A stretch of DNA of 64,000 nt, from contig NC_133955.1 in the NCBI RefSeq assembly GCF_031877795.1, positions 2,852,001 through 2,916,000 of the forward strand, given 5' to 3'. This document shows, in pieces, positions 34,001-46,000 of the stretch. Below the pieces are notes generated by a model. The model was not told the origin of the DNA. It ran no database searches and saw only the letters and a program-made list of their open reading frames with translations. Origin of the DNA: Strix aluco (taxonomy: Eukaryota; Chordata; Aves; Strigiformes; Strigidae). A program made the translations under genes and the position numbers. Position 1 is the first letter of the stretch. Every line of letters starts with the position of its first letter.

Positions 34001-37000
34001 CTTTTCTCACTTCAAACCGACAAAGCCCTCTATAGAATGCATCAAACAAGTTGCACCTAAGCTTGCTCACTTTACTCACATTTTCCAAATGAGGATTGCG
34101 GCTGCAGTCGTACTCACCATCCACCAGAAATTACCGAGCCCCAGGAGCCTTGCAGAACAGCATTTTAACACGCTTTAAAGAGAATCTACACTGACAGAAA
34201 GAAGGAAGCCAGTACAGGTACACACCATTTCAGGGAAAAAAAAGAAAGCTAATGAAAGCAACAATTGACAAAATACACAATTCTGCATTTAGCCTATTCA
34301 GATTGTTTTTCCTTTTCACATGTTAGCATAAGAAAGTGGAATGTTTGAGTATACAACCACATTTTATTCCATTATTCCCCCCACCCCCCCGATAGAAACA
34401 AACTAAAAATACCAAATCACCAATTTTGCTGTCGCATAAAATATTAAAGGACTGAGGAGAGAGATGGGGTAAGGACAGGTTGTGTGATATATTTTGCTCT
34501 GCAAATAGTAAATAACATTTGTCTCTAAATCAAACACAAAATTTAACAAGTTGAATGAAAAATTCCTAATTGTCATTGGAAACCTGATCAAGTTTGTTCT
34601 CTGGAGAAATGACTTCATTAATCCACCACCAGACTTCAAAATAGTTTAATCTTTTGGGAGCTGACTTAGCCAAGTGCTGCCACAACCCAGAACAGATTTC
34701 AAGATTTCACCAAAACAGGTTATTTAAGGTATTTAATAACACAAGAGAACAATTTCTAAGCTCACATAAACATCAGCTTGCACTGAGTTGTGCCAGAAGT
34801 TGCTGTGGCAGCATTTTTTTCCCCCCTTTTTTTAAAAAGGGAGAAAGGAAACTGGGAACATGAATTGGGAAATCCTGATTTGTAATGCAGCATAGCAGCT
34901 GCATGGGGATTTGGCCACAATAGTCTCTGGAAAAGTTTGGCACCAATAAAATGACTTGCAGCCTCATTTTTTGTTTTTTTTTAGAATTAGCTCTATCCAC
35001 ACTCAATCTCTTTAGATTGTATTTACTCCCAAATTTACATAATTAATTGGGGGGGTGGGTTTTGTAAGCCTGAAAGCACATGTAGCAAAATTGGGGTAGC
35101 CAAGGTTAGCTCCTTCGTCTAGATATTCTCTACAATGTTAGAGGGTTTGTTTCTCTAGTTATATGAAGCAGATTAGATCAATTTGGGGTGACATGTTCCA
35201 GTAATTTTTGACCATCTCTTGGTTTTAACGCAAATCAAGATTTCTTTATGCACCTTAAGAACTGCATTTAACATCTGCACAAACAAGATCAATACTCAGC
35301 AAGGAAGTCAATGCCTTAGATGTTATTTCCAGAAATTTATTTTTTTTAATTTATATATGCAAATATATGCTTTTCTTTGGACAACGCCATTTTGATAGCT
35401 GAACATGGCTTCAGAAATGCAAATATAAAGTCAATTTATGACAGCCCATAAACTGCCAGCTGACGTGGCACGGCCAGCCTGCGTAACGTCTGCAGGATCT
35501 ATATGCAGCCAGCCCATGATAGCCAGCTTGCTTAATCAAGATGATCTTCATTTTAAAAAAAGAAGTGACAATTTTTCCCTCCCATACAGATAAGAGTTGC
35601 CAGCCACATTCAGGCTAAATTATCTACTGATGGTTACCGACTGCTCTCCAAAAGCTTTCCCAATATCAATCCAATTTGGTACTCCTCCATCACTGATCTA
35701 GCTTATCGCATGAAATTCATTCCAGTTTTGGCCAGCTCTCTCAAAGGAAGCTGGACTTCACTGAAGGTACATTTAATCTCATGAAATGTTTGATAGCTTT
35801 CTACCTGCAAATAGAATATACAAAATAATAGCTTGTTTCGGTAACTGGTAAAACCAGAATGCACAGTTATTGCCATGTGACCTGTACTCAAGAATATATA
35901 TTTCCATTTATGAGGAAAAGGGAGACCTTCCCCTCGCAAATTAAACTGTGCTGCTATAGGCAGATAGTTCTGCCAGGTGTCTATGAGATTGTTAAAAAGG
36001 ATAAAATAAGAACATGAACAAAATTACCAGAGATTGCCAAAAAGGTGGTCCTCCAATCACTGCCAGTAAATGCATGATTATTATGAAGATTTGTACTTCA
36101 GTCACATCAATTCTGATTAGGTACAAAAAGCCAAAAAAAAAAAGCAAAATTATTCAAAGCAATTTCAAGTCAGTTATTTGCAAGCTCTGCAGCTCTCCTC
36201 TATCATGCACAGTATAAAAACTCCAAAATACTGAGGAAAACGAGAGGCAAAATTTATAAATAATTTAGAAAGCAAAAAACATATTTTAGTTTTACTGTTA
36301 AAATTAAGAGCCATGCTGGGCTATAGTTTTTGTTTCATTTCACAGTGCAATAAAAATCCATTTTGTCAAAAGGAACAGTTGGAACTCTTCTTTTAACTGA
36401 CCACTGCCGGTTGCAGAAATAAATATTCAGTTTCAACCTTGCCCACCAAAAAAAAAAAATTTATTTCAGATTATAAAATTCAGAAGATATCTTTTTAATG
36501 CCTATTTTATCCCTTATCCTATTTTTTAATATGAATATTCTCTCTGAATAGCACCCAACTTTAAACAGAAACATGAATCCCTGAAGAGTTTACACAAATG
36601 TAAACGCCAGGCAGCTGCACTGCTCAAGATTACATGAGTCGGTCTCTAGCGTGCAGCCAGAAGAGAAACCACTTGTGGTCCTAGCATAGCTAGTATGTTT
36701 TATAAAAGTGCAAGAAGGAACAGCTTATAGAAAAGATTGAGTTTAAGACTGTTTAAAAGAGCATGCAAAAGTCTGGGGGCTAGCAAGAGGGAAAAATGGC
36801 TATACAAGTCGATTCCAGAAATAGAAGTAAAGAAAAATACAAGTATAAAGAGGATGGACTTGCTGGTGTATCACACTATCTCATACGGAAGTACTGTATC
36901 AAAAATAATCCTTTGAGACAGTTTGAAATATTTATGGCATATCCCTTATTTCTATCAATACAGTTCTACCGGAAAGACTCAAAATTGCTTCTTGCAAATA

Positions 37001-40000
37001 CATGCTTTGCTGTTACAAAAATACTGTTGAAATTATCAACTGCATAAGCATCGGGGAATAATGGTTCAGGGTTGGGTTTTTTTTTTTTTGCCTGTGTGCC
37101 TTAAATGAGCTCCAAGACCATATAATTAAGTTTAGTATCAGATCAGTGTGCCACCAAGTTTTCTGAACAGCCTTTGTTCCAGTTTTGGAGCGGATTCTCT
37201 CATTTGAGTATCTCCAGTCTGGCCAAAATACAATTTTTGTTTCAGCAGCAGATCAATATGCACAAGGGATAATTATAACACTGCGTCCAATTCCCACGTA
37301 GAACATCCCCCACAGCATAAGAAAGCAGAAGGGCAACACTGTGTGGCATTCAATGCAATCTCTTATCTTACTATGGATTCTCTAAATGCTGCTTGCTGCT
37401 TTCAGTGTAAAAACACTGCATCCGACTTCACCTTTCCATCAGCCCAGAGACTTTCTGAACAACTCCCTAAGGGCAGGACACACACCTGGGGAACAAGCAG
37501 CAGAATCAGCGCGTGGCAGCACTGTTGACATCAGGCCAACAGGGTACGAGGCACCCAACCCCTGACTATTGCTGTCGCAAACTCCCACTGCTCCCTCCCT
37601 TCTCAAGTAAATAAGCAGTGAAGCAGCAGAGGGGAGCGTCAAAGATAAAAAAAAAATGGGAGAGCAGCAATACCCACAAACTAGCCAGACTCTTAACGTG
37701 TAATGGGAAAGTTTAACCAAAGTTGTTGGAGGAAATCTAGAGAAGATTCCAGTAAGTTTGCTTTAGCTGTCTTTGCTTTGTAAATTTTCTTTCCACCACA
37801 CCAAGCATGGAGATACGAGATACACAGGAAATAACCTCAGAGGTCTTCCTATATTCTGATTAATAATAACAATCCTGTAAGGCAATCAGAACCGGCTTGG
37901 GGGGGGGAAAAAAAAAAAAAAAAAAAAATCAACTTCCACAAAAAGGAAAGAATGTTCTAAAAATCCTTCTACTTCAGTCCTCATACAAACAAATTGAGCC
38001 ATTGAGCTACCTTGCAAGAAAAAGTAAAAATGCTCAGCAATGCAACAAAAGACTTACACAAAACATCTGATTAAATGCAAATTGCTTCCTCCTAGCTTTT
38101 GTAGTCAGCAGGGAAATGTGCTTTCAGTGTGTCCAACTGAGGAAGGGCTGAAGGAGCTCAGTGAACCTGCACAGGTTAAGTGGGAATGCATTTTAGCCTA
38201 ATTTACTACTTCTGTGAATGACCTAAAAGAATATAAAGCAACTGAGAAAGCTCACAGAAACAATGACTAATAACTAATGTAGGTAACTCAAGTTTATAGC
38301 TTTCCTTGGACAGTAAAACAGGTTTCTTTTGGCAGCAGTGATCTTAATGCAAAATAAAGTAAGGTCATACACTTCAAAAAAGAAATTCACATCATAAAAG
38401 ACAAAGCATTCTGAAAGACAAACTTTTACACCAAACTGGGAGACCAACCAAATCCATGGAAACTGTGCCTGGATTCGGGTTAGGGAGACAGCATTATCTT
38501 CTTTACACAGACTTGGTACAACCTTTGCTCCATTGCCCAGAGTTCTGCCCTCCCCAACTCAAATAAAAATGGCATCAGGCAGCTGGAAAGGGTTCAGCAA
38601 TGAACTGCAAGTATATTTGGTTAAAAACTCCTCCCTGACTTATAAGAATCTCATACTGCAGAACAAATACGAGTTAACTTCAATTCTACAGAAAGAGAAG
38701 ACTTTTTTTTTTTGACACCAAAGAGCTCCTTAAGACAGAAGACTTAAGACCAAGTGAGAAGCTAAACACCTAAACAAAGCATAAGTTCTTAATATCAAGG
38801 ATGGTTTTAAAACCATCTGGTTTTAAACACCTGGCAAAGATGCCAGGGAAGGTTTAGACTAGATATTAGGAAGGATTTCTTTGCAGAAGGGGTTGTTGGG
38901 CGTTGGAATGGGCTGCCCAGGGCAGGGGGGGAGTCCCCGTCCCTGGAGGGGTTGAAGAGTCGGGTTGACCCAGCGCTGAGGGATCTGGTGGAGTTGGGAA
39001 TGGTCAGGGTGAGGTTCATGGTTGGACTGGAGGATCTTCAAGGTCCTTTCCAACCGAGGTGATTCTGGGATTCTGTGAAAAAGGACTGGGGACATCCTAT
39101 GCTCATTAAAACCACTGGGAGATGACTTTAAAAGATATGCTCGACACCAGCAGAGTACATGCCTGATGCAGTGAATTTTCTTCGCAGGATGTCAAATGGC
39201 CACTACTAAGAAATCCAAGAACACAGGAATCCAAACAGGCAGTTCCTTGAAGCTAGACCACAAAAGGGAACAACATTTGGAAACAGAAGCTGGGTGAAAG
39301 GGAAAAGAGGCCCACTGTTCTTCTATTCAACTTGAATTTAAAATGACTGGGCAACTACAGCATAAACTGGACTAAATCCATGCTGCTGCTAAAAGGAGCA
39401 GTCATCCCGGCTTCTATAAAGACCAACCACGTTCTCCCCCCCAAAACCACCTGCTCAGTCTCACTTTCTCCCTTGTGCCAGCACTACAGTCACATGCCAT
39501 CAACTGGAGCAGGAAACTGCCTTCACTAAAATGACCCAAAAAAGAAGAAGAAAGGTTCCTGTCCTCATTTCTAGCGTATCAGCTTTCCCTGTCCATTATG
39601 TGTGGCCTCATGAATGATGCAAGCACAAAGGAGAGGGCAGTGGAAGGTCTGCACTGACTCTTTTGGCAGCTGAACAAAAGCGTGCTGAGTCAAAGTGACT
39701 GTGCAACTACAGACTTAAACTGGGGAGTAAAAGGAAAACTAAATGGAACGAGTTAAGGCTTCCAAATGCAACACAAGTGGACCGCTGCCAGCGATCATAA
39801 AAGTCCTAAACAGCCCTTAAAATGTAACACAGTAAAAAAAAAAGTGAAAGAATGCCATTAGAAAACAAAGCAACAATGGTTTTGTCAAGATACTGAGCAA
39901 AGGTAACGTACGACACTACCTGGAAAATTTTAACACATCAGGTGATCTAGAGGACGTTCATTCCTACACTTTTAATGATTAACTTGTATTTATGAATTGC

Positions 40001-43000
40001 TTCAAGATAAAATGTGCTAGTAATAAAAAAACCCATAAATTGCCTCAGTCACTGTATTGTTTTTAAACTCTGGTAGAACTGGGAAGGTACCTCATAAAAT
40101 GACAAGACAAGAGCAGGGCTGCATGGAAAGCTGCTTGGTTGTAGACTGACTAAAGCCCTTCTGTACTACCCACACTGGCCTTTTGAGGAAAAATATATTT
40201 AGCTTGCTTTAGTGGCTAAGGAAATTATTTGCAAAGCAGGGTCATAACACTCCTGCTTAAATATTACATAATTAGTATTTTTTTCCACATAAAGTTCCAC
40301 CGCGCATTGGAGTGCCTCTTCCTATGATAAGGACTACAGAAAACACAAACTGGAGCAGTGGATCATTTATCAACTAATAGCAGAAAAATATTTTCACTTC
40401 AGTGCAAAAAGTAAGTACCACGAGGAGAAAAAAGCCACAGCATTGGGAGATCAAAAGTGAGGTGCTGCAGACCCCCACCCTGCCATTTAATTACTGCACA
40501 CAACCAGTCGCCTGGTACCACCAGCAGAATGCAGGAAAGCAAAAATATTTCAAAACAAGAAGGGAATCAGCCAGTTCAAAGTCTATTTCTCCTGATGTTT
40601 GTATTTATTTACTCATTTAAATGCTATAGTGGACATCCTAAGAAAAAACAAATGGAAAGAGCTAGCAGCATGAATTCTGCAGCTCAAGCAGGGGGGTTTC
40701 TTAAAGCCTCTTGACTGGGATATTTTCAGCAATCACTTGAGCCACACTTCCCCTAACCTGACAGTTTTTTTGCCTGATGTTTCCTGACAAATCGAGTCAC
40801 GTCAGCATTGCCCAAACAGTTTATGTTGCTAGGATGCTACAGAGACATAGTGCACAATATGTGGCGGATTCTTAATACCTATGAAATGAAGAAAATGAAA
40901 CAAACCGTTTCCCCCAAGACATGCCCACGCTACAACAGATGGATGTAAAGTTATTGTAAGAGTTCCTCAATAGACACAAAGCAGTCTAGTTTCAAAGATC
41001 ACTTCTTCAGATAAACCAGGGACTTTTTCACCTTCTAGAAAATAAACAGAAGACCCTGAATCAAGTTTTTAAGATCATCAGGAACAGAGATCAGACACTG
41101 AAGACAAAGCAACAAAGAACCAAGACTCAATACTTTAACAAGCTAAAAATGCCAAGACATCTAATTGCAAGGCTGGGAAAACCACTGAAAATGACCCTGA
41201 AAAATACTGATTCTACAGCAAACTGACATTAGGGAAAAAATAACAAACAGCAGCTCTGCAGAACTGAGGACAGCAAACAGGGACTAGGTCAAACAATGTC
41301 AACGCTGCACCAGCTCCCTTCGTGAACTAAAGGCTGTAAACAAGAATACCGACGTGTTTTAATTCAGAAGTAGTCAGGGAAGCATAAAAGTTGTGCTTTT
41401 AAATGCACATTTCATCCCTCGCTCCGTTTACCTAAATTCATAAGACAGCAGAATGCCCACAGAGCTTCCAAAGGCCTGCTCCAGCTCTTGCAGCAAGGCT
41501 GCCGCGGATTTTACTGCACGCACCGCAACACCGTTGACTCTTCATCTGTCCTTCCTTGTCATGCCAAATTACTTGCTAGTTTTCAAACTTGTTTCCTGAC
41601 ATAACAGAATATTATTAGAAACAGTATTATTTTAACATTTCGTTTCCTGTAAAAGGCAGTATTTTCCAGATTCAATCATCTTAAGCACCTTCATTTGCAA
41701 TTCCTCTATACGGTTGTGCTAAACTGTATTAAAACTGCCCAATTCTGATCTTTGAAAAAACACCCAAATGTGAGGTAAAACATTACAAAAGTCACATTCC
41801 AGCAGTACAAGTACTGAAGGGTGACACTGCAGAGCTGCAAGAGGGAGGCAGGGCCGCAGCTCTTTAGAATTCTGCACCTCAAGTTAGAGTAAACCTGTTT
41901 TAACTCGATTCCCAAAGTCTTTTTCTTTTCCACCATCTAAAGCCTTCGTGTTCTTTTCAATAATTTCTCCACAGGCTAAAAGCGTAAGTAAACTTCAGTA
42001 ACAATTTAAGAATTTTTTTCTTCTCGATGACTAAAGGAGTCTCACTGCCCAGCACATGTGAGTACAAGCTTTATCTGTGTTGAGAGAATCATCAGCTATT
42101 CCCTTTGTATTTTGCCAGAGCATGCAGTATTTTCAAGGCAGGGCTATATTATTATACTTTCTCGCTACAAACGCTTGTCACATGAAACAGCTATCAGATA
42201 AAAAAGAATAGCGTGAATACATATTTCCTGTAGCTTAACCATTTCAGACATGGTGCAATACTGAAATAAGAATCTCTACCACCTGACCTCAAACCATGTA
42301 AAAGAAGCGTGATGCTTTGCATGTTCTGGGTGAGTGACTCGGAAGCAGCAGCATCTTTACGTGTTAGTTAAGATTAAAAATAAAGACGCCAGAAGGCATC
42401 TGAAACTACATATGCAAGTATTTAAGATAATTAGGTCTATTCTGCGATTCAGTATGCTTAAAACCTGGTTAAAATTAGCGTGCATGAGGGGACTTGTCAC
42501 AAGCAAACATTTGGCATTCTGTTACTGGAGCAAAAGTAACCAAATGCTCTGCCTGGCTCATCCACTACACACACCACTCCTACCAACCGCTGCATTTATT
42601 TGTGAAACAAATTTCTTCTGGAATGGCAAAGGCATCATTTCCAAGGGTGGAGACCATAGGTGGGTCTACAGAGGACACCTCCATCACCTGTGCAGAGAAT
42701 CACAACTCCTCCCTCTCCCCCATTAGACGGCAATTTGTCCTCATCCATTTTAAACAAATCACTTTCATTACAGAATTTGAGTTGCTTCCTCTCACATAAC
42801 TATCATACCAACGGGTGACTTCGGAAATCTCTGAATGTTTCAGTACTAAGGGATTTTTTTTTATTTATTTCTCCCTAAATGACTTCTCAGAGTCATAATG
42901 CTATTATCACAACAGGCTAAAATCTTGATTAAGCTCTTCCTTCCTTCAAGTTACTGCTTGCTACATTACCATTTCCTGACACTAAGTATTTCCAGCCTTT

Positions 43001-46000
43001 CATAGACTGTCAACAAAGTATTTAAAAATTATGTCATCTGACTACCTTCAGAGAACGCCTAACTGGCATTTGGCTCAAACTGTCAGATGCAGCCAGTGGA
43101 TATGACATACACCATGATTCACCAGATTGCTGATATTGTTGGATCTAAAGTAGAGCTGGTAATTAAGGACTCTTTCTAATAGCTTCATGAAAGCAGAGAT
43201 TGTGCTGAACCATTACAGGAAAAAAAACAAAGCCACAGCGTAATTTGCACCCATGCAAGTTTAATAAAGGGTATGTAAACAAACATCAAAAAATCTCTTA
43301 AAATCTGACTCAGTTCCACAGAGGCTATCAAAAAGCCATTCTTATATTCTCAACTATTTCAAGGGAAACTCCTGGCTAATAATCCAGCAACTATGAGAAA
43401 TTTCAAGGAATGCAACTTACTCACTTTTAATGACATCATTTTATTGAGGGGGAAAAAAATCCCACCTATATACACTGTATTTAAAAAAAAGCTGAAAGAA
43501 GGAAGAGAAAGTCCTTTCTAAAGAGTGGTAAACCAGAGTGGAGAAGGATATATTTAGCCCAGACATAAGGAAAAGTATTTTGAAAATAAAGACAACCAGG
43601 AAATGAAGTTACTTAATGATGAAGCTACAAGCACAGCTAAGCAACTAGACTACACAGATGAAGTGGCACAGCTCAAAAGAGGCATTTTTAACCACTCACT
43701 GGTGACTTTTTAATCTATTGCACAGCATACAGTTCCCTGAACTAGCCAAGCAATTATTTTTTCTGGTGGAAAGGTATTTAAACAGCAACAACAACAACGT
43801 TTCTACGACTTTAAAAAGTAGTTCCAACAAAATTATTCCACACCTGCACTTACAGAGCTGTATAACCACAACCCTGGCTATCTTTTAGGTGAAGCCAGAA
43901 CTGTGACAAAACAAAAATAAATGTTTAAAGCAAGGTTTTCTGTTTAACAGGCAGGTTTTTGCTTTGTTTTCAAGTAAAGCATGCTTTCAAAAAAATATTT
44001 ATTTCCAGTCAGATCTGATTTTTTTTACTGCTCATTCATACTTTGCAAACATTTTTTCCCCTCATATTAAAGCACTTGTGAAATACCCTTAAAAAGGTGC
44101 TTTTCACAGACCAATTACTATGTGCATGACAAAGGTGCTGTCTCTGCTTAGTCCATGCCATTGCTTGCCAGGGAGCATTAACGTTCACTTTACCGTATAG
44201 TTCCAGAACCAGGGCCCCAGAGTTCCTGTGAGAAGCTGGATTGCTATTGTACAGAGCATAGACTCCGTAACATCAAATCTATGTGCGAGGGAAAGAAACA
44301 TTTCAAAACATTTTCCTGAGTACTTTAGTTAAGTGGAGCCATTAGAACAGATCTTCAGTCACAGGGTAAAGAACAAAACCCAGACAGCTACTGTGCAACA
44401 TTGAGACAATTTAAAGGTCAGAGGAAGGGAATTAATGACCACAAAAAATGAGAGTATTAATGAATTAACAAAAATATTGTAACCCACACAGTATTTTACA
44501 TATTTAAAACTCCATTCAGAGCTTCCACAATTTAGTTTTACAGTACCACTCCAACGCATGGACAAACACAAGCATCAGTGTGTCCATAAAGAAATAAAAT
44601 TAAATTCCTTGCTCCAAGTCACAGCAAATAAAGCTCATAATCAAACATAATCCAGGACCTCTCATCTCCCTATCCCATGCTCATATCTCCAAATGACACC
44701 GAATGTCGAAATTCTTCATCTAAAGATGCTACTGCGTATTTTTTGTAGAGCAGAAGCACAGGCTGCATCTTCTGTTTCTCACCTCCCTGCTCACACAACC
44801 CCCTGGCTTCTTGATAAATAACACTAACAGAAGTCAAGTGAGCTCTGGACCCTACGCAGTGGTAACCGAACTCCGTTCTGTATACATTTATTTTTCACCC
44901 CTGACAGAAGGGATGAAAAAATATGCTGTGGCCAGAGCCACAACTACCACACATACTCCTTATGGTAAAATGCCAATTTATAGCATTTTATAACTAAAAT
45001 ATTTTGAAGTTGATCAAATTAAAATTTCATCAAACCATCTAGATTTAAAAAAAATTCCACAGTAACAGATTCACCATAACAGATCCTGTTTACTGCAGTG
45101 CTTATCAAAGTATGCGTGGAACAGAAGCATGCAGACTGCCACCCAGTAACATGCCAGTCGATTAAAAAGGTACATCAAAGAAACAAAGTTCATCGTGATC
45201 ACACTGACAGAGCCTAAAAAGTGCAGTAACGATGTGCAAGTGCCATGCCTGATGGAAGGGGGTACACTGAATTTCAGTCCCATTAAGCATTTGCAGTTTA
45301 ATATTCATAGCACAGTATGTAGTTAGAAAAGGCAACATTTGGTATTTTAGGGAATACAGAAAGTCACATATACAAACAACTCAACTAACTTTGGTGCTTT
45401 TGAACAGCTGCAGTTTCTTTTCCTTTTTTCCCTTTGTTACTCTACGTGCTATTTGTAATTCAGACATGGATCCATTTTTTTAAATTTATCTGGGAAAGCT
45501 TAAGAGGGGGCCATCGACCTCGGCATGTGCTTAACTCTACTTAGATGTTGGCAGTGACAAGTCTTATTTTGTATGCTGTCTGCTCTGCTGGGTTCTCTTG
45601 TCAAGCTGGTGAGAGTCTTGAGCCAATTAACACGCAATTGATTAGTCATGCATCCAGAATATACTGTTGTCAGTGCTAATTTATTGAGCATATTCCACGT
45701 GCAATTCTCAAAAGGTCCTATTTGATTAAACAAGCCATTAGATTTTACAAGGGCCACCACTGAATCAAGTTTCAGAGCTTAGAGACAGCTGCAGTCAATT
45801 CTTTCCTTGCCCAGAATGGTGAAGCAAAAGGATTTAATTCAAAGTTGAGAGATTTCTCCAGAAAGTGAACCAAGAACAACAGGAAACAGATACTTACACG
45901 GGAGATCGCTCTGAAATCAAGTCAATCACCACCAACAACAGCTGATCTAACACAGCTTCTTTTTAATATGGTGTGAAACTAAAGGGGGCGTTTATGTACC

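Larger units (their letters stand above)
28075..36027 (-). other. CEPT1: CEPT1 introns between exons 4b and 8
   Basis: Introns are 36027-31327, 31194-30321, 30161-28954 and 28827-28075. AT-rich, no interspersed repeat or RNA gene that I can name, and no duplicate of exons 5-8 noticed. Confidence 0.7.
36113..44193 (-). other. CEPT1: CEPT1 interval between exons 4a and 4b (8.1 kb)
   Basis: AT-rich intronic DNA with a G9A21 tract (37899-37928) and one CR1 fragment (38841-39078). No other exon-like sequence found. In either isoform this interval is spliced out. Confidence 0.7.

Noticed and set aside
44194-44278. Idea that exon 4a is a random pseudo-exon or a decayed duplicate
   Set aside because: It keeps the exact 85-nt length, both phases, an open frame, both splice sites and the key DVTE/LL/GP/FW residues despite diverging at 17 of 29 positions, which is unlikely without selection.
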